From an uncultured Clostridia bacterium (lineage in GTDB: Bacteria > Bacillota > Clostridia > Oscillospirales > Oscillospiraceae), in contig CAMFFO010000002.1 in NCBI GenBank assembly GCA_945949735.1, positions 1 through 64,000 on the forward strand: 64,000 nt of DNA. The letters run 5' to 3'. The position numbers were made by a program, and so were the translations under genes. A model generated the notes under the pieces. It did not search any database. It was not told the origin of the DNA and saw only the letters and a list, made by a program, of their open reading frames with translations. How positions within the stretch are numbered: the first letter of the stretch is position 1; each line of letters opens with the position of its first letter. Below, piece after piece: positions 19,633 through 28,620 of this stretch.

Positions 19633-20604
19633 ATGGGCATCATCACATTCACACTGAGCGTCTGTGAGGAAAAGCGCGCCCAAAAAGGGGAGGACGCGCC
19701 TCTCAGACTGACCTATGGCGAACGGGCCGGAATGATCGCCTGCATGGACGGCTGCGGCGGCAGCGGCGCCCGCAGATATCCCCAGTTCGGAGACTGGACC
19801 GGTGCAAGGATTTCCGCACGGCTTATCGGCAACACGCTGGCGGATTGGTTCCAGGCCGGGGGCATGGACGCCCGGGGAACCGGAGACGCAGCGCCGGAGG
19901 CTTTGGCGGGTCAGCTTCAGTCGCTGCTTTCCAGCCGCCTGAAGGAAGTCAAGGCGCAGATTTCTCCGGAGGATACGGCATTTTCCGGCCGCATGAGCAA
20001 GACCCTGCCGTCTACCCTGGCTGCCGTGCTGGTGGAGGCGGCGGGGAGGAACCGCTGCCGGATCTGCTCGTTCTGGGCAGGAGATTCCAGAACCTATTTT
20101 TTCCCGGCATCCGGACTTCGTCAGACAAGCCGGGATGATATTCGGGGAGGGGCGGATCCCTTTGACAGCCTGATCGGGGACGGGATCCTTTCCAACGTGG
20201 TCAGCGCCGATTCGGACTTCCGAATCAACTGGGCGGAGACCTTTTCCCTGGAACCCTGTATGGTGCTGACTGCCACGGACGGCTGCTTCTCCTATTTCCC
20301 TTCGCCCATGCATCTGGAAGAGCTGCTCCTGGATACGCTGATCAGTGCGCAAACGCCGCTGGACTGGGAGAATGCCCTGAGGGAGGAAATCGGTGCGGTG
20401 GCGGGAGATGACTATACGCTTCAGCTTGCTGTGGTCGGTTTCTCCAACTTCCGGGCGCTGCAAACCGCGTATACGCCCCGCCGGGAGTATTTCAGAACCC
20501 GTTTCACCCAACCGCTCTGTCAGATCCTGAAGGAGAATGACCTTGCGGGACATCGTGCCCTTTGGATGGCTTATAAACAGGATTACATGGCGGAGGAAGC
20601 GTGA
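19633..20604 (+). CDS. PP2C-like protein phosphatase
   Basis: MIACMDGCGGSGARR...CSFWAGDSRTYFF...MVLTATDGCFSY...GDDYTLQLAVV. Confidence 0.8.
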   Translation: MGIITFTLSVCEEKRAQKGEDAPLRLTYGERAGMIACMDGCGGSGARRYPQFGDWTGARISARLIGNTLADWFQAGGMDARGTGDAAPEALAGQLQSLLSSRLKEVKAQISPEDTAFSGRMSKTLPSTLAAVLVEAAGRNRCRICSFWAGDSRTYFFPASGLRQTSRDDIRGGADPFDSLIGDGILSNVVSADSDFRINWAETFSLEPCMVLTATDGCFSYFPSPMHLEELLLDTLISAQTPLDWENALREEIGAVAGDDYTLQLAVVGFSNFRALQTAYTPRREYFRTRFTQPLCQILKENDLAGHRALWMAYKQDYMAEEA

Positions 20605-20606
20605 GA

Positions 20607-21530
20607 ATGAAAGCAGGTATCAACGGCCTGGAAAGGATCAACGGCTATCAGCTGACTGCTCCCTGGACAACCAGCGGCAGCGCACAGTGGAGCTTCGCGG
20701 AAAAAGGCGGCAGCGAGTGGTTCATCAAGCGCTTCCTGGCCCCGAAGCGAAAGCGCGCGGAGGACGGTATTCCCCAAAGTACAGTGGATACCGCCAACGC
20801 CCGCTGCGACGCCTTTGAAAAAGCCCGGCAGGAGCTGTACCGCAGGATTCGGGAAGCCGATAACGGGAATATTGTTTTTGTGTCGGACTTCTTCTGTTAT
20901 GGTTCCAGCTATTACGCGGTGAGTCCCCGGATTCCCGCCGCAGGACTTAGCGTGAAGGGCATTGCGGAGCAGCCCCAGGAGAAGAGAATTCTCCTGATGA
21001 AGATTCTGACCTACTGCGTTCAGAGCCTCCACGACCACGGTGTTGTCCACGGAGATCTGAAGCCGGCAAACATTATCCTCAAGCGCACGGCAACCGGGGG
21101 CTTTACGTTGAAGCTGATTGATTTTGACGCGGGCTTCCTGGAAGAGGAGCCCCGCAGCGGGGATCGGATCTCCTTTGACACCGTGTATGCTGCGCCGGAA
21201 ACCCTGCTGGCGTTGGAGGATGATTCCATCCGGCTGACGAATAAGATCGATATTTTCGCCCTGGGGCTGATTTTCCACGAATATGCCTGCGGCAGGCAGC
21301 CCTCGCTTCCAATGGACTGCCCCTCGGCGGTTTACGCGGTGTTAAACGGAGAAGTTCCCCAACTCAACGGGGATCTGCCGGGATGGCTGCGGCAGCTGAT
21401 TGCCAGGATGCTTCTGCCTGATCCAGCCCAGCGGCCGGATGCGCAGACGGTATTCCGGAGGCTGCAGGAGCAGAACGCACCGGGCATGGAAAACGGAAAC
21501 AGTTTCTTTCACAGACCGAACCCGCTGTAG
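20607..21530 (+). CDS. Ser/Thr protein kinase
   Basis: SLHDHGVVHGDLKPANIIL, KLIDFDAGF (DFD), YAAPE, KIDIFALGLIFHEYACGR. Confidence 0.88.
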   Translation: MKAGINGLERINGYQLTAPWTTSGSAQWSFAEKGGSEWFIKRFLAPKRKRAEDGIPQSTVDTANARCDAFEKARQELYRRIREADNGNIVFVSDFFCYGSSYYAVSPRIPAAGLSVKGIAEQPQEKRILLMKILTYCVQSLHDHGVVHGDLKPANIILKRTATGGFTLKLIDFDAGFLEEEPRSGDRISFDTVYAAPETLLALEDDSIRLTNKIDIFALGLIFHEYACGRQPSLPMDCPSAVYAVLNGEVPQLNGDLPGWLRQLIARMLLPDPAQRPDAQTVFRRLQEQNAPGMENGNSFFHRPNPL

Positions 21531-21550
21531 GACGGGATTACGACCGACCT

Positions 21551-22402
21551 GTGTCCATGAACTATCAGCGGGAATCATCGGTTCACAAAGATAGTTACCG
21601 GGGAGACCAGGTGCTTGGGCGGGCCGAGTGGTTCCTTGACGTGCTGAACCGGGTGAACGGGAACCGGAACGGGAGGAATCTGCTCTGGAAGGCTGCGGCG
21701 TCCGCGCCTGTGGGCTTCTGCCATATCACCTCGGGCGTTCTGGGGACGCTGCTGGAGGGTATTATGGACGGCCTGAACCTGGACAGAATCCAGCGCCGGT
21801 TTGCACGGCTTGAAGAAATAGAGACGCGCTGGAAAGCACCCGCTCCTGCAGACCACGAGGGCGGCGTTTTTGCCGGAGTGCCCACCAGAACTGCAAAATC
21901 CAAAAGCGATGACCTGACGTCCAGGGTGAATATGACCTGGGTGAAATTCCGCGACACGGTGCTGCCCCGTGCCACAAAAATAGAATTCCAGGTGAGGCAG
22001 GGAAAGGACAATTTCTGTGCCATCGTTACCGCGGAGGATCCCGATGCGCCTCCCATCATCCAGTGGGACAGCCCGCAGCGGCGCAATCCTTTCAGCCTCT
22101 ATGTTTACAGAGGGGGATCTACGCCCGATCTCTGGGGGCTGACGCCCGGATACTGTAAGGTGACGGCGGTCACCCTGCAGCCGACTATGTGGCAGCCAGG
22201 TTTTGAACACAAGGGGAAATCGGTGATCTTTCTTCTGGAGGGCTGTCGGGATCACCGGGAGTCGGGTCTGGCTTTGTTCCCGGAGATTCTGAGAAGTGAG
22301 CTTCATGAGGTTCGTGCCACCATTGAGGCTTACTCCAATAGTCATGTTCTGTCCGGAGCCGAGGAAGCCTCCGCCTGCGGACTGGTTCGCAATGACAGAT
22401 AG
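21551..22402 (+). CDS. Conserved protein of unknown function, fourth gene of vWA/PP2C/kinase operon
   Basis: Co-directional, 20-bp gap; RNPFSLYVYRGGSTPDLWGL..KVTAVTLQPTMWQPGFEHKGKSVIFLLEG; 3' end overlaps a repeat fragment. Confidence 0.65.
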   Translation: MSMNYQRESSVHKDSYRGDQVLGRAEWFLDVLNRVNGNRNGRNLLWKAAASAPVGFCHITSGVLGTLLEGIMDGLNLDRIQRRFARLEEIETRWKAPAPADHEGGVFAGVPTRTAKSKSDDLTSRVNMTWVKFRDTVLPRATKIEFQVRQGKDNFCAIVTAEDPDAPPIIQWDSPQRRNPFSLYVYRGGSTPDLWGLTPGYCKVTAVTLQPTMWQPGFEHKGKSVIFLLEGCRDHRESGLALFPEILRSELHEVRATIEAYSNSHVLSGAEEASACGLVRNDR

Positions 22403-22434
22403 TTTTGGACGCAAAGCGACAAACACCAATTTTC
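22375..22434. repeat. MITE-like family A copy 5, right-end fragment
   Basis: tgcggactggttcgcaatgacagatagttttggacgcaaagcgacaaacaccaattt. Confidence 0.75.
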
Positions 22435-22462
22435 CATGCTGCGGAAAACCGGAGAACGAAAT

Positions 22463-22504
22463 GGCGGCTCTGAAAGACAGCGATTGCTGCTTTTCAGAGC
22501 CGCC
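22463..22504. terminator. Hairpin between convergent genes
   Basis: GGCGGCTCTGAAA / TTTCAGAGCCGCC perfect 13-bp stem; no clear T-tract. Confidence 0.5.
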
Positions 22505-22526
22505 AAATATTGTTGGCAGCACACGC

Positions 22527-24764
22527 TCAAACGGAATAGGGTTCCCAATTGAGAATGGTTTCCCGGAGGCCGGGAAGATCCAGAACGCCCAGGGCGAAGC
22601 CCTTGCGTACCAGCTCCTCGGGGAGGTATTCGTCATACTTATCAAAGAGGGGCAGCTCCTTCGGGTACACCAGCTCCAGGGGGTCAATGGGCTTTCGGAT
22701 CTCCTCCAGCAGCACCCGGAAGAAGGTGCGCGCGTCGGCCTTCATGGTGAACTGCATATAGTAGGGCCGGGCGGAGTCCAGATTCCGCAGGCCCAGACGC
22801 TCCCCGCATTTGATTTTCAGGAACCGCTCCATGGCGAGAAAGGTATAGGTTCCCACCCAGGGGAGCAGACACCACATGGTGCCGCCCAGGTTGATGAGGG
22901 GCTCTTTTGCCGCGCCGGAGTGGGCGGCGGTGAAGCGGGCCTGCTCCAACCGGGCCACAGCGTTTTTCATCAGGTAGGGGTAGCTCCGCTCCTCCTGGAG
23001 CACTTTGCGCATCCGCTGGAGAATTTTGGTATGGAGGTCTCCGGGGCACTGGCCAAAGTAGGCGGGGATGCTGCCCCGCACCTGCTCACAGTAGACCAGG
23101 TGCCGCTTGTGATCCACATCCAGCACCAACCAGACATGGCCCGCGATGGCCAATTTCTCCCCGACAGGAGGCGGCAGTACTACGGTTCCCAGCTCCTGGG
23201 AGTCACAGCGGACGGTGTACTCCTCATTCTCCTGGAACACACCGTAGAATTTGAAGGAGTTCACCACCCGCTCCCCGGCGAGGCCCACGATCAGGCCGCC
23301 CTGGTCGGTGGTCTGGATGTGGTCTGTGGAGATCAGGTGCCGCAGAAGAACCTTGTAATCCTCCTGACTGATCCGGCGGAAGTAGGAAAGACGCAGCACC
23401 CGGTCGGCCAGGGCCCGGGGGGACAGCTCCCCACAGGAGGCCAGGGTGGACATGGTCTGGTGGTAGAGCAGGCTGTAGGGAAGCCGGTCCAGGCGGGGCG
23501 GCTCCACCCAGCGCTCCTCCAGGTACAGCTGCACCAGGGCGATGCCCTGCAGCAGCTTCCAGGGGATGGTGGAGGGGAGCATGGCCCGCATCTCCGGCTC
23601 GTCCTCGCGCATGACGAACCACATCTCCGGGGGCTGCTCCCGCCGGCCGGTACGGCCCATCCGCTGCAGGAAGGAGGACACCGTCCAGGGAGCGTCGATC
23701 TGGAAGGCCCGTTCCAGCCGTCCGATGTCGATGCCCAGCTCCAGGGTTGCAGTGGTCACGGTGGTCATATACTGGGAGTCGTCCTTCATGATTCCCTCGG
23801 CGGTCTCCCGGAAGGAGGCGGAGAGATTGCCGTGATGAATCAGGAACCGATCAGGCTCGTGGTTGCGCTCGCAATACTGCCGCAGGGTGGTAGTGACGGT
23901 TTCGCACTCCTCCCGGGAGTTGACGAATACCAGGCATTTTTTCCCGCGGGTGTGCTCGAAGATATAGCCCAGTCCCGGGTCGGCGTTGGCGGGGGCCTGG
24001 TCGGTTTTTTCCTCCAGTACGCTCAGCGCCTCAATGTCCGTCCGATCCTCGCCGGCCTGGACATCCTTCACATAGAAGTGCTCCATGCTCAGCCGCCAGC
24101 GGCTGCCCTTGGCCTCGATTTTGGGGATGATGGTTTTCCGTCCGGTGCCCAGGGCCAGGAATTCTCCCGTGCCCTCCGGGTCGCCGATGGTGGCGGAGAG
24201 GCCGATGCGCCGGGGGCTGACGCCCGCCAGCCGGGAGAGCCGCTCAATGAGGCACAGGGTCTGCCCGCCCCGATCCCCCCGGAGCAGGGAGTGGACTTCG
24301 TCGATGACCACGAACCGCAGATCCCCAAAGAGCCTCGGGATGGCGGCGTGCTTATGCAGCAGCATAGCCTCCAGGGATTCCGGGGTGATCTGGAGAATGC
24401 CGGAGGGGTGCTTCATCAGCTTTTCCTTGTGGCTCTGGGCCACGTCCCCGTGCCAGTGCCAGACGGGAATGCCCGCCGCCGCGCACAGGTCGTTGAGGCG
24501 GGAGAACTGGTCGTTGATCAGCGCTTTCAGGGGCCCAATGTAGATGCAGCCGATGGAGGCAGGAGGATCCTCGGAAAACAGGGTGATGATGGGAAAGAAC
24601 GCGGCCTCGGTCTTTCCGGAGGCGGTGGAGGCGGTGAGCAGCACATGGTCGTCGGTATTGAAAATGGCCTCCCCCGCGGCCACCTGGATGGCACGCAGGT
24701 TTTCCCAATGGTTGCGGTAGATATACTCCTGAACAAAGGGCGCGTAACGGTCAAAGGTTCCCAT
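22527..24764 (-). CDS. Lhr-like SF2 DEAD/DEAH helicase
   Basis: LLTASTASGKTEAAFFP, VVIDEVHSLLRGDRGGQ, GLSATIGDPEG, CLVFVNSREECE, QRMGRTGRR. Confidence 0.88.
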   Translation of the reverse strand: MGTFDRYAPFVQEYIYRNHWENLRAIQVAAGEAIFNTDDHVLLTASTASGKTEAAFFPIITLFSEDPPASIGCIYIGPLKALINDQFSRLNDLCAAAGIPVWHWHGDVAQSHKEKLMKHPSGILQITPESLEAMLLHKHAAIPRLFGDLRFVVIDEVHSLLRGDRGGQTLCLIERLSRLAGVSPRRIGLSATIGDPEGTGEFLALGTGRKTIIPKIEAKGSRWRLSMEHFYVKDVQAGEDRTDIEALSVLEEKTDQAPANADPGLGYIFEHTRGKKCLVFVNSREECETVTTTLRQYCERNHEPDRFLIHHGNLSASFRETAEGIMKDDSQYMTTVTTATLELGIDIGRLERAFQIDAPWTVSSFLQRMGRTGRREQPPEMWFVMREDEPEMRAMLPSTIPWKLLQGIALVQLYLEERWVEPPRLDRLPYSLLYHQTMSTLASCGELSPRALADRVLRLSYFRRISQEDYKVLLRHLISTDHIQTTDQGGLIVGLAGERVVNSFKFYGVFQENEEYTVRCDSQELGTVVLPPPVGEKLAIAGHVWLVLDVDHKRHLVYCEQVRGSIPAYFGQCPGDLHTKILQRMRKVLQEERSYPYLMKNAVARLEQARFTAAHSGAAKEPLINLGGTMWCLLPWVGTYTFLAMERFLKIKCGERLGLRNLDSARPYYMQFTMKADARTFFRVLLEEIRKPIDPLELVYPKELPLFDKYDEYLPEELVRKGFALGVLDLPGLRETILNWEPYSV

Positions 24765-24808
24765 AGATTACCTCGAAAAAGGATATAGAGAATAACGTTG
24801 CGGGAAGG

Positions 24809-24984
24809 AGAATTGCTGTTTACGGTTTTCAAGCACCTTACGTTGCCACCGTAGGGGCGGATATTATCCGCCCGAATCGTTCCGGTTTTTGAGCATTTCC
24901 GGTGAATGTGCGTGCTATCCATGCGGTAAGGTTGCGGGCGGATAATATCCGCCCCTACGGTGATAGTGCTGTAAACAACAATTT
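24809..24984. repeat. MITE-like family B copy 1
   Basis: gaattgctgtttacgg ... ctgtaaacaacaattt; GTAGGGGCGGATATTATCCGCCCG and CGGGCGGATAATATCCGCCCCTAC. Confidence 0.88.
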
Positions 24985-25049
24985 ACAATGCGAATCAATA
25001 GTTGAAACAGGCAATAAACGTCAGAAAACGTGGTAAGCAGTTGAAAAAA

Positions 25050-25178
25050 CGGTGTCATTGCGAACCAGTCCGCAGACTGGTGTGGCAATCCCCCCGTCCT
25101 TCCGGGTGCTTATCGACACGTTTTTCCTCTAACCGGGGGATTCCCACGCCAGTGTGCGCACTGGCTCGGAATGACAGC
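25050..25178. repeat. MITE-like family A copy 6 (degenerate ends)
   Basis: tgtcattgcgaaccagtccgcagactggtgtggcaatcccc ... gggggattcccacgccagtgtgcgcactggctcggaatgacag. Confidence 0.8.
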
Positions 25179-25210
25179 ATGATTTTGGCATTTCAACTCT
25201 TGATTGGCAT

Positions 25211-26524
25211 TTACAGTTCAAACTCCGCGAAATTGGGGGAGGTTTCTTCCTCCTCCACGGCGTTCTGGGCGAAGGTAAAGCGGTCGCTGCCAAGAAGCTC
25301 CCGAACCTTCACGCCGGGGTTCTGGTACACAATGTCCAGCACCTGGATAAAGTCCCGGATCACCTCCCGGGGGGTGATGTGGGTGTCCGCGCCGATGCGG
25401 CCGAACTCAATCTGGATGAAGTCCACCATGTCGGGCTCCGTGACGATCTGGGGATACTCATACAGTCCCGCGTGGATGTCCGCCAGCTTCTCAATGAGAA
25501 TCAGCATTTCCTCATGGGTTAGGGGCTGCAGACGGATGACGGGGGAAAGCAGATCCTTGTGCTCTCCGGTGAAGTGGCCGTCAGCCAGCCGGGAGCGGAG
25601 GGCTTCGTAGCTGTAGACGCCCCGGCGGGGATCCTCCATGCACTGGGGGGTGCCGCAGAGGATGATGCCGAAGTGCTGGGCCTTGCCTTGCATGGTGTCG
25701 TTGTACATGGTGAGGATCTTCTCATAGTTATACTGCCGGGTGATGGCGTTGGGAATCTTGTAGATATTCACCAGCTCGTCGATGAGCACCAGCATTCCGG
25801 CGTAGCCCGCCTGCTTGAGGAAAGCGGCGAAGAGCTTCAGGTATTCGTACCAGTCGTCGTCGGTGATGACGATGTTCACCCCCAGCTCCTGCCGGGCTTC
25901 GGATTTGGTGGGGTATTCGCCCCGGAACCATTTGAGCACCTTGGCCTTCAGGGCATCGTCTCCATTGATATGGGCCTCATAATACAGGGTCAGCAGCCGG
26001 GCAAAGTCGAAACCGTGCACCATCTCGTTCAGGGAGTAGATCACCGCGGAGATGCGCTTTTCCACCAGCTTCGCAAGCCCCGGATCCGTGGCGCCAAGAC
26101 CGGAGGATACCATGACCTCCTGCTGGACGGAGCTGATCCAGCGATCCAGTATCAGCGACAGCGCGCCGCCCTCGGGCTTGGTTTTGGTGGACATATTCCG
26201 GATCAGTTCCTTGTAGGTGGCAAGGCCCTGGCCCCGGGTGCCCTGGAGCCTCCGCTCCGGGGACAGATCCGCGTCCACCACCACGAAATTCTTCGCCATG
26301 ACGTAATTGCGGATAGTCTGCAGCAGAAAGCTCTTGCCGCTGCCGTACTGACCTACGATGAAGCGGAAGGAGGCGCCGCCGTCGGCTACGATCTCCACAT
26401 CCCGCAGCAGGGCGTCAATTTCCTCCTTGCGCCCCACGGCCACATATTGAAGCCCCACCCGGGGCACCACGCCGCCCTTCAGAGAATTGATCAGAGCCTG
26501 GGCGATTCGTTTGGGTATTTTCAT
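25211..26524 (-). CDS. P-loop ATPase, DUF2791 / BREX-type ATP-binding (BrxD-like) family
   Basis: RRVG-type start, FRFIVGQYGSGKSFLLQTIRNYVM, GMLVLIDELVNIYKI, FGIILCGTPQCMEDPRRGVYSYEALRSRL. Confidence 0.82.
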   Translation of the reverse strand: MKIPKRIAQALINSLKGGVVPRVGLQYVAVGRKEEIDALLRDVEIVADGGASFRFIVGQYGSGKSFLLQTIRNYVMAKNFVVVDADLSPERRLQGTRGQGLATYKELIRNMSTKTKPEGGALSLILDRWISSVQQEVMVSSGLGATDPGLAKLVEKRISAVIYSLNEMVHGFDFARLLTLYYEAHINGDDALKAKVLKWFRGEYPTKSEARQELGVNIVITDDDWYEYLKLFAAFLKQAGYAGMLVLIDELVNIYKIPNAITRQYNYEKILTMYNDTMQGKAQHFGIILCGTPQCMEDPRRGVYSYEALRSRLADGHFTGEHKDLLSPVIRLQPLTHEEMLILIEKLADIHAGLYEYPQIVTEPDMVDFIQIEFGRIGADTHITPREVIRDFIQVLDIVYQNPGVKVRELLGSDRFTFAQNAVEEEETSPNFAEFEL

Positions 26525-27969
26525 GGGTGTACCATCTCTTTCAGTTCTTCAATATAGTCTCCCACCAGCTCCGGGCGGTCATTCATTTCCAGCACGGAGT
26601 CCGCGAAGGTATCGTAGAGCTTGTCGTTGATGCCGTCCACCAGAACGGAGAGCAGGTGCCCTTCGGACTGAACCCAGCTCAGATCCCCGCCGTAGAGCAG
26701 GCAGCGGAGCAGCCGATATTCCGCATCGTCCAGAGGCGTGTCCGCGGAGGGCTCCGGTGCGGGAGGCTCCGGGGCCTGGGGTTCCTCCGGCTCCAGCTCC
26801 TCCTCCACGGTCAGCTTGTCCCGGGTCAGGGCGGCGTCGGAGCGGATGGAGGACAGCTTGGAATAGTCAATGGTAATGACCTTCGCTTTGGCGGCCTCCT
26901 TTTGGGCAAGCAGCTTCTGAATCTCCTCGCGGATCAGCTTCAGGAGCCATTTGGTGTCCGTCTCACACTTGACCGGATGGCCATAGCCGTATTCCTGACG
27001 CATGAAGGAATCGATGGTTTTTACCAGTTGGTTCAACCTGGTGTTGGGGCGCTGGTGGATGTCCAGGCGGTAGAGGGTCCAGAAGCCGTTGCGGCACCGG
27101 TAGAGGGTATACCGGCTCAGACGGTATTCCCGGTCCCGGGATTTCTCCCGGTGGCAGAATACGGCGGTGGAGAAGGGGGCGGCGAACAGTTCCATAGGCT
27201 TGCCGAAATACTGCTGAATGAAGGTATTTTTGCGGTGGGCATAGTGGTCGGAGACCTTCCGGAGCACCCGGACAATGATCTCGTCCATGTCCTCCCGGTT
27301 CCCGGCGTAGAATTTCGAGCGATCAAGCCACTTGGTAAAGTACCGAACCGCCTCTATGACTTTTTCTTTTTCCTGGGTCTGCACGTCCTCCAGCATGGCA
27401 GCATAATTGTCAAAAACCATCTGGGGCAGGGCGGCAAGCAGCCCCGGATCCAGTTCGAAATAGGCTGCGTACTCATACAGCCACTGGTTCAGGTAGGGGA
27501 GAATCCTGTCGTCCAGGGAGCCGTAATCCTTGTGGAAGCGCAGCAGCTTCTCATAGCCGTCCAGAGGGTCTGTCACGCCGATCTGGTTGAGGAGCTCGTA
27601 GATGTAGAGAAACGCGAAGGACAGGGAGGTTTTCTGCAGGTTTCCCGCCCGGAGCTTCGTCCGCCAGGAAAAGTAGCCCCGCAGCTCCTGATCGGAGAGA
27701 GCCTGGTACGTGGGGTAATAGCAGGTCACGTTCTTGTCAAAGGGGTAATCATCGGAATAGAATTCCAGAAGCTTTGCCTGCTTGAGAAACAAAGCGCTGC
27801 GGGAATCCCGGGCGCCCGGGCCGCTTTCCAGGGAGCGGGCCGCCTGAAGCGCGGCGGGAAGGCGTTCCCTGGGCTGTTCGTTCCGGGGACGGATGGACTC
27901 CTCCCGGAATACGGTGGAGTAGAACCACTCGGCGGCTTTCTTCATTCGGTTGGTATCCGTGGCCCTCAC
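26521..27969 (-). CDS. TerB_N / TerB_C domain protein
   Basis: LLEFYSDDYPFDKNVTCYYPTYQALSDQELRGYFSWRTKLRAGNLQKTSLSFAFLYIYELLNQIGV (TerB_N-like); VITIDYSKLSSIRSDAALTRDKLTVEEE (TerB_C-like); 4-bp overlap with the ATPase gene. Confidence 0.8.
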   Translation of the reverse strand: MRATDTNRMKKAAEWFYSTVFREESIRPRNEQPRERLPAALQAARSLESGPGARDSRSALFLKQAKLLEFYSDDYPFDKNVTCYYPTYQALSDQELRGYFSWRTKLRAGNLQKTSLSFAFLYIYELLNQIGVTDPLDGYEKLLRFHKDYGSLDDRILPYLNQWLYEYAAYFELDPGLLAALPQMVFDNYAAMLEDVQTQEKEKVIEAVRYFTKWLDRSKFYAGNREDMDEIIVRVLRKVSDHYAHRKNTFIQQYFGKPMELFAAPFSTAVFCHREKSRDREYRLSRYTLYRCRNGFWTLYRLDIHQRPNTRLNQLVKTIDSFMRQEYGYGHPVKCETDTKWLLKLIREEIQKLLAQKEAAKAKVITIDYSKLSSIRSDAALTRDKLTVEEELEPEEPQAPEPPAPEPSADTPLDDAEYRLLRCLLYGGDLSWVQSEGHLLSVLVDGINDKLYDTFADSVLEMNDRPELVGDYIEELKEMVHP

Positions 27970-28189
27970 CCCTCGGTCAAATGTTTGCTAATATCATACA
28001 CGATTGGAAGGAAACAGTCAAGGGGCGGTTGGGGATTCCTGGAAAGATCCTCTTAGGGGAGGAAAGACAAAGCCCCGGAACCAATCAGGTTCTGACCAGT
28101 GCTTGCGGTCTTAACCAGCTTCCCACTGCCAGTGTTCAGCTTGTTTGTGAAGCAGACGGTTCTCGCGGCACCTGCGGTCACAGCCATCG

Positions 28190-28564
28190 AATGCTGGTTT
28201 CCCATGACGGAGGAATTTGCGCGGAGGCATTCCCGGCCGGCATAAACGGAGTACCTTCACCGGGAGATGAGCGGGTTTCCCTGCTTCTGTCCCCGGAGCC
28301 TGTGGGAATCACGTCCGCGTGGGGAAGCCTGATTGAGAATCTGTTCATCCTTCCCCAGGCGCAGAACAGGGGGGACGGCAGCAGGCTGCTCCGCTTTGCC
28401 ATGGCCATGCGTAAGGGAACGCCGGAGCTCTGGATTCCGGAGAACAACGAGGGGGGCAGGCGATACCGAGGTTCGGATTCCGAGAAACCGGAAGGGCGAA
28501 TCCGCTGAGCGATACCCTGCGGGAGATCCGGATGGTTTTCGCCGGCGGCATGGGTGAATTGTAA
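28190..28564 (+). pseudogene. GNAT acetyltransferase remnant (frameshifted)
   Basis: SLIENLFILPQAQNRGDGSRLLRFAMAMRKGTPELWIPENNEGGRRY, then a frame change to RFGFRETGRANPLSDTLREIRMVF.., stop TAA 28562-28564. Confidence 0.55.
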
Positions 28565-28620
28565 AGGAAATTGTGGTTATTTTTTCACAACGCTTGTTTT
28601 TTCCGGGGAAGGACGCTATA

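Noticed and set aside
22296-24788. 830-aa plus-strand ORF opposite the helicase
   Set aside because: Antisense shadow of a well-supported helicase; Gly/His/Gln-rich composition without recognisable domains
22527-26524. Complete BREX system
   Set aside because: Only BrxHI/BrxD-like helicase and ATPase present; no PglZ, PglX, BrxA/B/L in the window
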